A stretch of 64,000 nt of DNA from NCBI GenBank assembly GCA_017476665.1, contig JAFUZJ010000019.1, positions 124,001 through 188,000 of the forward strand, given 5' to 3'. The translations under genes were made by a program, and so were the position numbers. The notes beneath the pieces are model-generated. The model made no database searches. It was not told the origin of the DNA and saw nothing but the letters and a program-made list of their open reading frames with translations. Within the stretch, counting starts at the first letter, position 1. Each line of letters opens with the position of its first letter. Shown piece by piece: positions 24,916-34,312 of the stretch. Source of the DNA: Lachnospiraceae bacterium. GTDB lineage: Bacteria; Bacillota; Clostridia; Lachnospirales; Lachnospiraceae.

Positions 24916-25263
24916 TTACTTTACAAGCTCTTTTACCTTAGCCTTCTTACCAACACGGTCTCTCAGATAGTTCAGCTTTGCACGTCTTACTTTACCGCGT
25001 CTTACTACTTCAATCTTCTCCACATTGGGGGAATGAAGCGGCCAGGTCTTCTCTACGCCGATACCGTTAGAATTCTTTCTCACGGTGAATGTCTCACGGT
25101 TGCTGCCGCCCTGTCTCTTCAGGACAACGCCCTCGAATACCTGGATTCTCTCACGGTTTCCCTCTTTGATCTTACCATAAACCTTTACGGTATCACCAAC
25201 GCGGAAATCATCAACCTTTTCCTTCAACTGTTCTGCTTCGATCTCTTTGATAATATCACTCAT
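24916..25263 (-). CDS. rplS: Ribosomal protein L19
   Basis: 115 residues, standard length. [38 protein letters not shown] and [24 protein letters not shown] are typical. GAGG lies upstream of the ATG. Usually trmD is directly upstream; here a membrane protein gene intervenes and rplS has its own strong promoter. Confidence 0.98.
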   Translation of the reverse strand: MSDIIKEIEAEQLKEKVDDFRVGDTVKVYGKIKEGNRERIQVFEGVVLKRQGGSNRETFTVRKNSNGIGVEKTWPLHSPNVEKIEVVRRGKVRRAKLNYLRDRVGKKAKVKELVK

Positions 25264-25403
25264 ATTGAGCCTCCTTCATAAAATGGATGTTCTTAATACC
25301 ATGTATTCTCTACATTTCAGTAACAGAGGACCATCTCGTTTTCGCAACATACAAAATTATATCATGTACTATGAAAATGTGCAAGTAATATTTAAAAGAT
25401 TTT
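25264..25403 (-). promoter_or_regulatory. rplS leader, possible L19 autoregulatory element
   Basis: About 85 bases of leader lie between the promoter and the rplS ATG. L19 leaders with autoregulatory structure are known in Firmicutes. I can see GC-containing segments able to pair but cannot confirm the motif. Confidence 0.3.
25356..25384 (-). promoter_or_regulatory. Promoter of rplS
   Basis: TTGCAC (25384-25379) and TATAAT (25361-25356) with a 17-base spacer on the minus strand, between the inserted membrane protein gene and rplS. Confidence 0.8.
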
Positions 25404-27065
25404 CTAAAATCGAAAATTCTCAAAATTATGGTTATATTGATGAATATACTCATAATATGCATCTGTGTCCCCATTTAACTTAAATGCATCACATATCCAG
25501 CTGTTTTGAGAAATTCCGATCCATGCGATCAATACCATTATGACCGCTGCCGTTTTGATTCTTTTTTGCCGGATCATCTCTACATATCCTGAATATGCAT
25601 ATGGTATCAGCAGGAAATAAAACGGCAATACATATCTGCATTTTGCCTCCCAAAAAGCAAAAAACAGAAAACCTCCTATAAACAGGATCATAAATAGTAA
25701 TTGTCTCAAATCCGTTGTTTTAACACAGATCAAATACATCATTACACCAAACAGCACGATTGACTGCGCCAGATCCAAAAGATCGATCAGTAAAATATTC
25801 AGCTTACCGCCGTCATTGATAATGGATTTGACCACCGGCGAAAGTTCCAGACTTGTATTTCGCCAGTTCTGTATATGAAAGCATTCAAAAGTCGGGTTGT
25901 TCCATTCCGAAGCAAGTTTTTTATGAAAAAATCGCCATGCATACACGGGATCCTCTTTGAAAAATTTCAAGCGCGCTCCCATGTCTGCTTTGGCTGCTTT
26001 GGCTGTTTCCAACTTATTATAATTATTTCCTTCAAACACTTCATCCACATAGTTATTATACCACCCCGGAGCCTTATCGCTTTCCTGGAGCCCCATGGCG
26101 ACATGCGCCCACCGGCTGTTTCCGCCTTCCATTTTCACATTTCCCATTCCCTCTATGATTTTTCCGGGAACGGAAAATCCTATAAAAGCGATTCCTATGT
26201 ATACGATGAATATTCCCAATCGTCCTACTGATTGGGAACTTTTCAGCCAATCCATAAGCAGTATGATCAGTATGCCTAAGAAAATAATGGTTTCGTTTTG
26301 TCGGAAATTAACTGCAACGATTATGCAAATACAGGAAGCCAGGATCTGCCATATCTTCCTGCTATCCAAATAGTAAACCAAAAAAGCCATGGACACACAG
26401 CCAAAGGAAAAACCGATCATGTCTCCATACAGCATCAGGATCAAAAAACCAAAGGGAAAATAAAGCATAACCATAACAGCTTCTGCTATATATGTCATTC
26501 TGTCAGTCGCGAAACGATGCAGGATCATCGTAATCGCCACCAATGCCACACCGTAAAAGAACAGGTTAATAAAATAAAATGCTAAAAAGCTGGCGTCTGC
26601 GCCAAATATCTTTAAAAGTCCCGCTACGAAAAGGATCAGTGTGTTCTGCTGTGTCCACTCATATGGATACCCGCCGGGCATCCAACCGGAAAAATCTCCC
26701 GCAAGGATCATTCCGGCATATTGATATATCTTTTCCATATCCCCGAAATACCAAAATCTGGTAACCATAATCCAGGCGGCAAACGACAGCAAAACAATCG
26801 CCAGCAGAATTCCTAAAAAAAGCGTCGCGTTTTTCTTCAAAAATTTCTCATATCTGTCTTTTTTCTTTTGCAGGAAAAAGACTATTATCCCAAACAATGC
26901 AATTCCCACCACCTGCCGAAACACATCGTTCTTCATATAGTAGGTCAACTCTTCCACTCTTTGAATACAGCAGATCGTATAGAGTCCCTGCAGAAAAATA
27001 TATCCTGTAAAAAAAACACCGATCACTCTGATAAAGCCGCATGCAATACGGTTTAGGTTCTGCAT
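25404..27065 (-). CDS. Multi-spanning GT-C-like membrane glycosyltransferase candidate
   Basis: 553 residues with about a dozen hydrophobic helices. The first large loop after helix 3 and the C-terminal FFAFWEAKCRYVLPFYFLLIPYAY are reminiscent of GT-C (ArnT/PMT-like) lipid-sugar-dependent glycosyltransferases of Gram-positive bacteria. No donor or acceptor can be inferred. The upstream ATG frame is longer, but GGAGG before 27065 decides the start, 13 bases after the trmD-GNAT stop. Its A/T-rich DNA and its position inside the trmD-rplS pair suggest a later insertion. Confidence 0.65.
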   Translation of the reverse strand: MQNLNRIACGFIRVIGVFFTGYIFLQGLYTICCIQRVEELTYYMKNDVFRQVVGIALFGIIVFFLQKKKDRYEKFLKKNATLFLGILLAIVLLSFAAWIMVTRFWYFGDMEKIYQYAGMILAGDFSGWMPGGYPYEWTQQNTLILFVAGLLKIFGADASFLAFYFINLFFYGVALVAITMILHRFATDRMTYIAEAVMVMLYFPFGFLILMLYGDMIGFSFGCVSMAFLVYYLDSRKIWQILASCICIIVAVNFRQNETIIFLGILIILLMDWLKSSQSVGRLGIFIVYIGIAFIGFSVPGKIIEGMGNVKMEGGNSRWAHVAMGLQESDKAPGWYNNYVDEVFEGNNYNKLETAKAAKADMGARLKFFKEDPVYAWRFFHKKLASEWNNPTFECFHIQNWRNTSLELSPVVKSIINDGGKLNILLIDLLDLAQSIVLFGVMMYLICVKTTDLRQLLFMILFIGGFLFFAFWEAKCRYVLPFYFLLIPYAYSGYVEMIRQKRIKTAAVIMVLIAWIGISQNSWICDAFKLNGDTDAYYEYIHQYNHNFENFRF

Positions 27066-27078
27066 AAATATTCCTCCA

Positions 27079-28479
27079 CTAGCTTCTCTCCAACCACCAG
27101 ACATGACCTTCCGACAGATATAGTCCCATGCCGCCCTGCATCCTCAATGCCACCTCGTTCTCCTTGGGGATAAATCCGTAGGGAACAAATCCCATCTCCA
27201 ATTGTCTGTTGATACAGAATGCTTCCAAAGACGTTCCGATTCCCTGCCTCCGAAACGCTTTCTCCACATACAGACCTCCGATTCTTCCGTCCGGAAGCCA
27301 GCCGCAAAACCCGACCAGCCTCTGTTCCGCATAGGCGCCATAGAATGCCTTCGCCCGTATCCGTTCCGCCGGCTGATCCGCATCCTGCCATTCCCTATGC
27401 GCTGTAAGATACTCCAGATCCACATCTTTCAGCAAACGGATATCTTTGTATTTCACCGGCAGAAAAGTTCTCTGGGTGTAACACGCCAGCCTGCCTTCGG
27501 ATACAATCCGTATCTTATCTCCGGATAATCTGTCTGCCAGCTCCCTGTATATAGCAATGTCGGTTGTCAACACATACTTCATTTCATCCAGGATGTTCTG
27601 CGGAATCGCTGCGATCAACTGAGAAGCTGCATCCTTGCCGGGCGCTGCAGTAAACATTCCCAGCCTGTAATCCGGATCATATACACACACTGCCCGATCT
27701 TTCCAGAAGATCACTTCGCCGCGTCCCCGCCGCAGGCTCTCGATCATATGAATATGCAGCCGCTTCTCACGGGAGAGTACCTGTATCACGGCTTCCTGTC
27801 TTTCGTATTTTGCATACAGATCCGGTCTGCGTTCTCTGGTAAGTCCTTCCGACTGTTCCAGTCTCCATGCCGCAATCTTTCGGTGATCTCCGGACAAAAG
27901 CACATCCGGCACCTTTTGTCCATGCCACACTTCCGGTCTCGAATACTGCGGATACTCCAACAGATTCCGGTGAAAACTCTCGGTTTCCGCCGACTCTTCA
28001 TTGTGAAGCACCCCGGGAATCAGCCTGGAAATAGCATCTATCATCACCATTGCAGGAAGTTCGCCGCCGGTCAGGACATAATCCCCGATGGACACATAAT
28101 CCGTTACAACTTCATCCAGCACGCGCTGATCAATCCCCTCATAGTGCCCACACAAAAAGATCAATTCCTTCTCCTGCGCCAGCTCTGCCGCATAGGACTG
28201 TGAAAACAACCGTCCCTGGGGGGTCACATAGATTGTCCGCGTCTTTCTCCCCGAAACCTGCGCCTGCCAGGCATCGAAAACAGGCTGCGCCTGCATCAGC
28301 ATCCCGGCACCGCCTCCATAGGTATAATCATCTACCCTGCCGTGCTTGTCCTGAGAATACGCCCGGATATTCACAGTTTCCAGCTCTATCAAGTTATTCT
28401 CCAATGCTCTCCCGGTGATACTTGTCCTCAAACCGTCCCGTATCATTTCCGGAAAAAGCGTCAATACCTTAAATTTCAT
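27079..28479 (-). CDS. trmD: TrmD fused to a GNAT acetyltransferase domain
   Basis: 466 residues against about 240 for TrmD. Residues 1-235 are a full TrmD: KFKVLTLFPEM, YGGGAGMLMQ, GHYEGIDQRV, SIGDYVLTGGELPA (the knotted AdoMet site), DVLLSGDH. It methylates G37 of tRNAs read by CNN codons. Residues from about 240 to the end are extra, finishing with a GNAT core: GGLYVEKAFRRQGIGTSL with the acetyl-CoA loop RRQGIG. No stop or frameshift separates the parts. The ATG at 28479 overlaps the rimM end by 11 bases. The acetyltransferase substrate is unknown. Confidence 0.9.
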   Translation of the reverse strand: MKFKVLTLFPEMIRDGLRTSITGRALENNLIELETVNIRAYSQDKHGRVDDYTYGGGAGMLMQAQPVFDAWQAQVSGRKTRTIYVTPQGRLFSQSYAAELAQEKELIFLCGHYEGIDQRVLDEVVTDYVSIGDYVLTGGELPAMVMIDAISRLIPGVLHNEESAETESFHRNLLEYPQYSRPEVWHGQKVPDVLLSGDHRKIAAWRLEQSEGLTRERRPDLYAKYERQEAVIQVLSREKRLHIHMIESLRRGRGEVIFWKDRAVCVYDPDYRLGMFTAAPGKDAASQLIAAIPQNILDEMKYVLTTDIAIYRELADRLSGDKIRIVSEGRLACYTQRTFLPVKYKDIRLLKDVDLEYLTAHREWQDADQPAERIRAKAFYGAYAEQRLVGFCGWLPDGRIGGLYVEKAFRRQGIGTSLEAFCINRQLEMGFVPYGFIPKENEVALRMQGGMGLYLSEGHVWWLERS

Positions 28480-28984
28480 CCAGCAATCCATCCAATATAT
28501 GAATCTGCATCTTACCCGCTTCCACATCCACATGCAGAACACACTCTTTGATGGCAGGCAAAAGCAGCTCTCTTCCATCGTTCAGATCAATGACATAAAC
28601 ATCATTTGCACCGGTCTCCAAAACTTCCCGCAGAACACCGATCTCGGCATCCGCTTCATCATATATCTTCAACCCCATCAGATCTGCAATGAAATATTCA
28701 TCTTTTCCCAGGCGAACCGCATTTTCTCTGGTGACATACAGACTCTTCTGACGATATTTTGCCACTTCTTCCGGTGTTTCCAAACCTTTAAATTTTAAGA
28801 TCACAAACTGTTTAAAAAATTTGACGCTTTCTATTTCTAATGTCACTTTTTCTTTTCCGGTGTCCAGGATCACTTCCTTGAGCCTCTTAAACCGTTTTAC
28901 ATCATCTGTTGTGGGGAAAACTTTCACCTCTCCCCTGACGCCGTGAGGCGAAGTGATCACCCCAACCTGAAATCTATCTTCCAT
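28469..28984 (-). CDS. rimM: Ribosome maturation factor RimM
   Basis: 171 residues. FQVGVITSPHGVRGEVKVFPTTDD is the RimM N-terminal barrel signature and the C-terminal PRC-barrel ends with EIGVLREVLETGANDVYVI...LLPAIKECV. It binds S19 and helps 30S assembly. The frame runs back to 29008, but the ATG at 28984 follows AGGAGAG. It overlaps trmD by 11 bases, so translation is coupled. Confidence 0.95.
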   Translation of the reverse strand: MEDRFQVGVITSPHGVRGEVKVFPTTDDVKRFKRLKEVILDTGKEKVTLEIESVKFFKQFVILKFKGLETPEEVAKYRQKSLYVTRENAVRLGKDEYFIADLMGLKIYDEADAEIGVLREVLETGANDVYVIDLNDGRELLLPAIKECVLHVDVEAGKMQIHILDGLLDEI

Positions 28985-29052
28985 AAACTCTCCTGTCTGA
29001 AACAACAACAGCGGAACACGCCTTTGGCATGCCCCGCCGGATTTTTTTGCTT

Positions 29053-29280
29053 TTAGACGATCTCCACGTCCACTCTTGCATTATCTTTGGATGATGCCGC
29101 CTTTACTACCGTACGGATCGCTTTTGCAATCCTGCCCTGCTTACCGATAACTTTACCCATATCAGAGGCAGCTACATGTAGTTCAATGACGATATTTCTC
29201 CCTTCCTTCTTCTCGGTCACAACGACCTCTTCAGGATGATCGACAAGAGCCTTTGCAACTACTTCTACCAGTTCTTTCAT
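29053..29280 (-). CDS. khpA: KH-domain RNA-binding protein KhpA
   Basis: 75 residues forming one KH domain, with the signature loop VIGKQGRIAKAIRTVV. KhpA (YlqC) is a small RNA-binding protein linked to cell size and sRNA function in Firmicutes. Two adjacent ATGs exist (29283 and 29280); the second has the better distance from GGAGG. Between rpsP and rimM, its standard place. Confidence 0.93.
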   Translation of the reverse strand: MKELVEVVAKALVDHPEEVVVTEKKEGRNIVIELHVAASDMGKVIGKQGRIAKAIRTVVKAASSKDNARVDVEIV

Positions 29281-29312
29281 CATCTACCTCCAAAGATCAA
29301 ACTATGATTGTC

Positions 29313-29558
29313 TTATTTCTCGATGCCTGCAGCCTTGAACAGCTTGCCAACAACCTCTGTGGGCTGTGCGCCGTCGGTCAGCCACTTCTTTGCCTTCTCC
29401 TCATCAATCTTGAACGTGCTGGGATCTGTGCTGGGATCATAGGTACCGATCTCATCGATGAATCTTCCGTCTCTGGGAGAACGGGAATCAGCTACGATGA
29501 TTCTATAAAAAGGAGCCTTCTTCTGTCCCATTCTTCTTAATCTGATTTTTACTGCCAT
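29313..29558 (-). CDS. rpsP: Ribosomal protein S16
   Basis: 81 residues. [26 protein letters not shown] and the [13 protein letters not shown] motif are universal for S16. The frame extends five codons upstream, but GGAGG before 29558 fixes the start. A 129-base gap to ffh contains nothing obvious. Confidence 0.98.
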   Translation of the reverse strand: MAVKIRLRRMGQKKAPFYRIIVADSRSPRDGRFIDEIGTYDPSTDPSTFKIDEEKAKKWLTDGAQPTEVVGKLFKAAGIEK

Positions 29559-29687
29559 TTCTTTTTCCTCCATGTTTAAAATATTGATATAATAGTTACA
29601 CCTTTTCAGGCTTTATGATAAGAATTGCAACGCTTCCTGGCGTCGAACTCAAATCTTACTTTGTTCTTCGGATGGAACTGCTTCTTC

Positions 29688-31064
29688 CTAAAACGGGAAT
29701 CTGCCGCCACCCATCATGCCGCCGAAGCCGCCGAACATACCGCCATGTCGTTTGCCTTTACCGCCGCTCATCTGCTTCATCAGCTTCTGGCTCTGCTCAA
29801 ATTGTTTGACAAAACGATTGACCTCTGCAATATCCACCCCGGCACCCTTTGCGATCCGGTGCTTTCTTCTGGGATTTAAAAGCTTGGGATCCCTGCGTTC
29901 CTCCACCGTCATAGAAAGCACAATGGCCTCCATATGCTTCAGCTGTTTCTCATCAATCATCGCCTCCAGATCGCCGGCTTTGATCCCCATGCCGGGCAGC
30001 ATACTCAAAATGCTGGACAGACCGCCCATATTGCGCATCTGCTTCATGCTTTCCAGGTAATCTTCAAAGTCGAATTTCCCCTTCTTCATGCGGCCGGCCA
30101 TCTCACGGCCTTTTTCCTCATCAATATCGATGCTCTCCTGCGCCTTCTCGATCAGCGTGAGCACATCGCCCATTCCCAGGATACGGTTCGCCATACGATC
30201 CGGATAAAACTGCTCCAGATCCGTAAGCTTCTCACCCATGCTGACAAACAGGATCGGCTTTCCTGTCACTGCCTTTATGGAAAGTGCCGCACCGCCTCTG
30301 GTATCACCGTCCATTTTGGACAATACCACGCCGTCGATGCCCACCTTTTCATCGAACTCTTTCGCCACATTCACAGCATCCTGACCGGTCATGGCATCCA
30401 CAACCAACAAGGTCTGATGCACTGTGAGTTCCCGTTTGATCTCCGCCAGTTCTTCCATCATGCTCTCATCAATATGCAGACGTCCAGCGGTATCAAGGAT
30501 TACAACATTGTGACCGTTATTCTCTGCGTAAGCGATTGCTTCTCTGGCGATCTCCACCGGCTTGTGATCCGTGCCCATATCAAACACTTCCACATCCACC
30601 TTTTTACCGTTTACGTGAAGCTGCTCCACTGCGGCAGGTCTGTAGATATCACAGGCCACCAGTAAGGATTTCTTGCCTTTTTGCTTTAATTTTGCCGCAA
30701 TCTTGGCAGTTGCGGTGGTCTTACCTGCACCCTGAAGGCCGGCCATCATGATAACAGTGATGGATTTGCCGGGCTGCATGGCAATCTCTGTGGTCTCGCT
30801 GCCCATCAGGCTGATCAGTTCTTCATTTACGATCTTGATCACCATCTGACCGGGATTCAGACCGTTCATCACATCCTGCCCAATGGCGCGTTCTTCCACC
30901 GTCTTGACAAAGTTCTTGACTACCTTGAAGTTTACATCCGCCTCCAGAAGTGCCATTTTGACTTCCTTCAGCGCAAGTTTTACATCCTCCTCTGTCAGTC
31001 GCCCTTTGCCGCGCAAACTCTTAAATATATTCTGCAGTTTATCTGTTAAACTCTCAAATGCCAT
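29688..31064 (-). CDS. ffh: Signal recognition particle protein
   Basis: 458 residues, N-G-M architecture: GLQGAGKTT P-loop, DTAGRL, TKMDGDTRGG (here SKMDGDTRGG) in the NG domain, then the M domain with the methionine-rich tail MFGGFGGMMGGGRFPF. It binds signal sequences and SRP RNA and docks with FtsY (encoded at 35556). Ten bases after ylxM. Confidence 0.98.
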   Translation of the reverse strand: MAFESLTDKLQNIFKSLRGKGRLTEEDVKLALKEVKMALLEADVNFKVVKNFVKTVEERAIGQDVMNGLNPGQMVIKIVNEELISLMGSETTEIAMQPGKSITVIMMAGLQGAGKTTATAKIAAKLKQKGKKSLLVACDIYRPAAVEQLHVNGKKVDVEVFDMGTDHKPVEIAREAIAYAENNGHNVVILDTAGRLHIDESMMEELAEIKRELTVHQTLLVVDAMTGQDAVNVAKEFDEKVGIDGVVLSKMDGDTRGGAALSIKAVTGKPILFVSMGEKLTDLEQFYPDRMANRILGMGDVLTLIEKAQESIDIDEEKGREMAGRMKKGKFDFEDYLESMKQMRNMGGLSSILSMLPGMGIKAGDLEAMIDEKQLKHMEAIVLSMTVEERRDPKLLNPRRKHRIAKGAGVDIAEVNRFVKQFEQSQKLMKQMSGGKGKRHGGMFGGFGGMMGGGRFPF

Positions 31065-31073
31065 ATACCTCTC

Positions 31074-31418
31074 CTACAGTTCATCCAACAACTGCGTCGC
31101 AAGCTCTCTGATACGTGCGGTCCGTTCCGCCTGATTTAAAGTTTCCTCAGCCTGTGCCAATTCCAAAATCTCTCCCAGCTGCAGCTTTGCTTTTGCAAAG
31201 CGTTCCACCAGATGAAGTTTTGCTTCATAATCCAGTAGGATCTTGTCACAGCGCCGGATCAGATCATGTACTCCCTGCCTGCTGATCCCGTTTTCCTCGG
31301 CAATCTCCCCCAGGGACATATCATTGCAAACCGCATCTTCATAGATATTCCTCTGATGCTCTGTCAGCAATTCTCCATAAAAATCATACAAAAGCGCTTG
31401 CTGATATATCTTTTCCAT
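31074..31418 (-). CDS. ylxM: YlxM, SRP-associated HTH protein
   Basis: 114 residues with a sigma-70 region 4-like HTH: YEDAVCNDMSLGEIAEENGISRQGVHDLIRRC, followed by a coiled helical tail. YlxM is coupled to ffh in Firmicutes and stimulates SRP GTPase activity in streptococci. Start at 31418 from GGTGGAA; a GTG at 31448 is in frame but overlaps the promoter-flanking inverted repeat. Confidence 0.92.
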   Translation of the reverse strand: MEKIYQQALLYDFYGELLTEHQRNIYEDAVCNDMSLGEIAEENGISRQGVHDLIRRCDKILLDYEAKLHLVERFAKAKLQLGEILELAQAEETLNQAERTARIRELATQLLDEL

Positions 31419-31445
31419 ATTTCCACCCGATGCAACACATAAACT

Positions 31446-31492
31446 CACCCTGTTGCCTTTGCTATCATACTACACAGGCAGCAGGGTGTCAA
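31446..31492 (-). promoter_or_regulatory. Promoter of ylxM-ffh, embedded in an inverted repeat
   Basis: TTGACA (31492-31487) and TATGAT (31469-31464) are 17 bases apart. CACCCTGTTGCC (31446-31457) and GGCAGCAGGGTG (31477-31488) are inverted repeats with one mismatch, and the -10 lies in the 19-base loop. Read-through RNA could fold the hairpin; RNA started here cannot. Confidence 0.7.
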
Positions 31493-31534
31493 GTATTTTT
31501 TCTTTACAGTTCAGTCAGCAGAACTGCCACGAAT

Positions 31535-32731
31535 CTATTCATACGACACACAATCCTTATACTTATCCCATATCAAACAGATCCATGTCTTTCCCTGATT
31601 CAGTACAACTTCGTCACCTTCGTCATCATAAAAATGATTGGCCCCAAAATCTCCCACATGATTCCAGTTGCCCTTGATCACCTTACCGTTCGTAAAAATA
31701 TACGCCTCACCGCCGATGGCATGTACCTCAAATCCCAGATAGCCATGGTCATCCAAAATTTCTCCATGACAAACCTTGAAAATTACATTGCTGACCGCCA
31801 ACTGTTCTCCATTCATGTCGTCCGTATGCGGCTTGCCTAACTGATAACGATAATACAGCCCGTCTTCCGGATTATACTTAAAATAAGGGTTAGCGTGATT
31901 ATATCCACCTGAATTGGATGCATCTCCGCCAGGTTTGAGTAATGTCGCATCCGGGTAGTCCGAATATTCCGCTTTATTACCATCATCAGCAAAAATAAAG
32001 GCTTGTTCAAAAGTATCCCGGTAATTGGTATCATATTTATGTCTTTCGATTGCTTTCTTATAACCGCTGATAAACATATATCCGGTAAATTCAAGTGAAT
32101 AACCGGGTCTGCTGATACGGTCAAAAGCCTCCGTCGAAGGTGAATCAATACCTGTCACAGCCTGGCTGACATTATGGATATCCTCTCTGTTTATGGTAGG
32201 TGCAACATAGGGAACCGCAAGTCCCCAGTTACAATAAATGGAGTCATAGGACTGAGATTCATACAAAAAATATTCTCTGCTGCTCCTTACCGGTCCGATG
32301 TGATCCAGATCATCATAATCTTCCACTATGGGCATCAGCCGGGTACAGCTCCCACTCTCCATGGGAGCTTCATAAAAGATACTCGCCTTGGAAATACCGT
32401 ATTGCGGCAGCGCAGGTTTATTGTTCGGAACCATCACAGCAAAGTTTCTTCTCTGCACCACAGATGCATCTTTCCATTCACCCGTCAGATAACTCTGCAT
32501 CTTCCCGTCCACAATTTTCCGATCCTTGATGATCTTCACGCCCTTCCACATATTATTCGCCATCGGTTGTGTACTCTCTTCGGAGACTTCAGGCGTGGCC
32601 GGAATCTCTGTCCCCACCGATACACTACTTTCCGGTTCGATCGTCATAATCACATCAGAGTTTGCCTCATTCCTGCATCCGGTCAGTATGGCAACCGAAA
32701 TGAACATTGCAGCCAATATCTTTTTCTTCAT
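31535..32731 (-). CDS. DUF3048 lipoprotein (YerB-like)
   Basis: 398 residues. Lipobox LTGC at 16-19 after a short basic signal sequence, a Thr/Ser/Glu-rich linker (about 25-58), then the DUF3048 N-terminal domain (RRNFAVMVPNNKPALPQYGISKASIFYEA, GPVRSSREYF) and C-terminal domain (NHVGDFGANHFYDDEGDEVVLNQGKTWI). Anchored to the outer face of the membrane. Function of the family is not established. Confidence 0.9.
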   Translation of the reverse strand: MKKKILAAMFISVAILTGCRNEANSDVIMTIEPESSVSVGTEIPATPEVSEESTQPMANNMWKGVKIIKDRKIVDGKMQSYLTGEWKDASVVQRRNFAVMVPNNKPALPQYGISKASIFYEAPMESGSCTRLMPIVEDYDDLDHIGPVRSSREYFLYESQSYDSIYCNWGLAVPYVAPTINREDIHNVSQAVTGIDSPSTEAFDRISRPGYSLEFTGYMFISGYKKAIERHKYDTNYRDTFEQAFIFADDGNKAEYSDYPDATLLKPGGDASNSGGYNHANPYFKYNPEDGLYYRYQLGKPHTDDMNGEQLAVSNVIFKVCHGEILDDHGYLGFEVHAIGGEAYIFTNGKVIKGNWNHVGDFGANHFYDDEGDEVVLNQGKTWICLIWDKYKDCVSYE

Positions 32732-32848
32732 AATTCACCTCTTTTGTCCGTTTTACATTCTTTACCGACCATCCGATAGTTTAATGCTTTACGCACTTCG
32801 AGGCCGGTTACCCGACCTCGAAAAAATATGTAGCACTCATAGCATAGA

Positions 32849-33286
32849 CTAATCATTCTTCTGTCCACAGTTCGGACAAAATACAGCGTCGCTCTCCATT
32901 TCGGTTCCGCAATAAATACATTTCTTCGGTTCTGCCTTCGAAGCCTCTTCTACAGGCTCACCATTCGTATCATCCTTGGTCTCCTCATTGGGATCTGTCA
33001 GTTTCACGCCACACATATTGCAGAAACGGCTCTCGATCGGCAGTAAGCTTCTGCAGTCGGGACATCTTCTCTTGCCCTGCGCTGCCAGCTGTTTTGCCTC
33101 CATCTTGTCTTTCTCACCCTCGATCTTAGCGATCTCAGCAAAATATCCCTGATATTCCTCATCCAACTGCTTTACAGTGCCGGCCTTCTTGATCTCTGCA
33201 TAATATTTCTTACCGATGTCACCGTAAACCACGCGAAGCCTCTCATCCATCTTGTAAAAAACTCTGTCATCTGCCATTACGCCCAT
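32849..33286 (-). CDS. Zinc-ribbon protein, unknown function
   Basis: 145 residues. Helical N-terminus (about 10-65), then a CPDC...CNMC zinc ribbon at about 70-95, an acidic linker, and a second CIYC...CPNC ribbon at the C-terminus. AGGAGG before 33286 gives the start; the frame runs back to 33349. A promoter lies at 33336-33364. No membrane segment. Such double-ribbon proteins are common in Clostridia and uncharacterised. Confidence 0.8.
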   Translation of the reverse strand: MGVMADDRVFYKMDERLRVVYGDIGKKYYAEIKKAGTVKQLDEEYQGYFAEIAKIEGEKDKMEAKQLAAQGKRRCPDCRSLLPIESRFCNMCGVKLTDPNEETKDDTNGEPVEEASKAEPKKCIYCGTEMESDAVFCPNCGQKND

Positions 33287-33335
33287 GTTTTTTCCTCCTG
33301 TTACATGATAGTTTATAATAAAAAAACCTATTTTC

Positions 33336-33364
33336 ATGATACCATACATAAATTTTTATGGCAA
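33336..33364 (-). promoter_or_regulatory. Promoter of the zinc-ribbon gene
   Basis: TTGCCA (33364-33359) and TATCAT (33341-33336) with a 17-base spacer. Confidence 0.6.
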
Positions 33365-33379
33365 GCAAAAACAACCATT

Positions 33380-34237
33380 TTAATATTTTTCACTGTACAG
33401 ACTTTTATAACCCTCCCCATAGATCTCCGTCGCACTTGAGATGATCATGAATGCCATATCATCCTCCTGCCGCACGATCTCCTCCACCTTGGGAAACAGG
33501 TTTTTATGCACCACGCACAGGATCACATGCTTTTTTCGACCGCTGTACGCACCGGCTCCGCTCATATAAGTGACACCGATATTCAGTTCTCCCAACAGCC
33601 GTCCGGTGATCGCTTCATGCCGGTCACTGATGATATAGATCAGCTTGGCTCCGTCCCGCCCGTAAAGGACGGCATCCAACACCAGCGAAGTGACAAAGAT
33701 CGACATGCCCGCATACAACGCCTTCTCCAGATTCTGGAAAACAAGCACCGAAGCCCCCACGACCGCAATATCCATGAGCAAAAAGAGTCTCCCCGTTCTC
33801 AGATAAGGCATCTTTGTACGCAGCAGCTTCACAATGATATCCATCCCGCCGGTGGTGGCCCCGGCCTTGAACACCAGCCCCATTCCCACCGCGGTCAGAG
33901 TCCCGCCCGTAAACGCCGCCAGAAAACTGTCCCCGGTCAACGCCCCCATAGAATGGAAAAAGTTGGTATACACAGAAGTCAAAAAGGTACAGTAAACGGT
34001 AGACACAATAAACCGCAGCCCGAATTTCCACGCCCCTACCGCAAGGATCGGCAGATTTAAAACCAATATCCACGTTCCCGTCTGCACCCCCGTGAGGCGG
34101 TTTAAGATCACGGAAATTCCGGTCACCCCTCCCGGAGCCAGCGCATTCGGGTCCAGAAAAAGACTTACCCCTGCAGCGTAAATTGCAGGGGCAACTGTCA
34201 TACAAAATATTTGAAAAATACGTTTGGAACGCTCCAC
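33380..34237 (-). CDS. YitT-family membrane protein (DUF161/DUF2179)
   Basis: 285 residues with about five helices and the YitT pattern: ALAPGGVTGISVILNR, GATTGGMDIIVKLL, then a cytoplasmic DUF2179 domain ending YSGRKKHVILCVVHKNLFPKVEEIV. The transported or sensed ligand is unknown. Start is GTG at 34237 with GGGAGAAAC upstream. Confidence 0.9.
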   Translation of the reverse strand: MERSKRIFQIFCMTVAPAIYAAGVSLFLDPNALAPGGVTGISVILNRLTGVQTGTWILVLNLPILAVGAWKFGLRFIVSTVYCTFLTSVYTNFFHSMGALTGDSFLAAFTGGTLTAVGMGLVFKAGATTGGMDIIVKLLRTKMPYLRTGRLFLLMDIAVVGASVLVFQNLEKALYAGMSIFVTSLVLDAVLYGRDGAKLIYIISDRHEAITGRLLGELNIGVTYMSGAGAYSGRKKHVILCVVHKNLFPKVEEIVRQEDDMAFMIISSATEIYGEGYKSLYSEKY

Positions 34238-34312
34238 GTTTCTCCCTTTCCTTTCGCTTCACCTGCTATTGAAAAGTTTGAACGCTTTACCACATTTTTA
34301 TACTCTTATCCT

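Noticed and set aside
32797-32822. Terminator between the zinc-ribbon and DUF3048 genes
   Set aside because: The stem is good, but the homopolymer is A after the plus-strand stem, so on the gene strand no T run follows.
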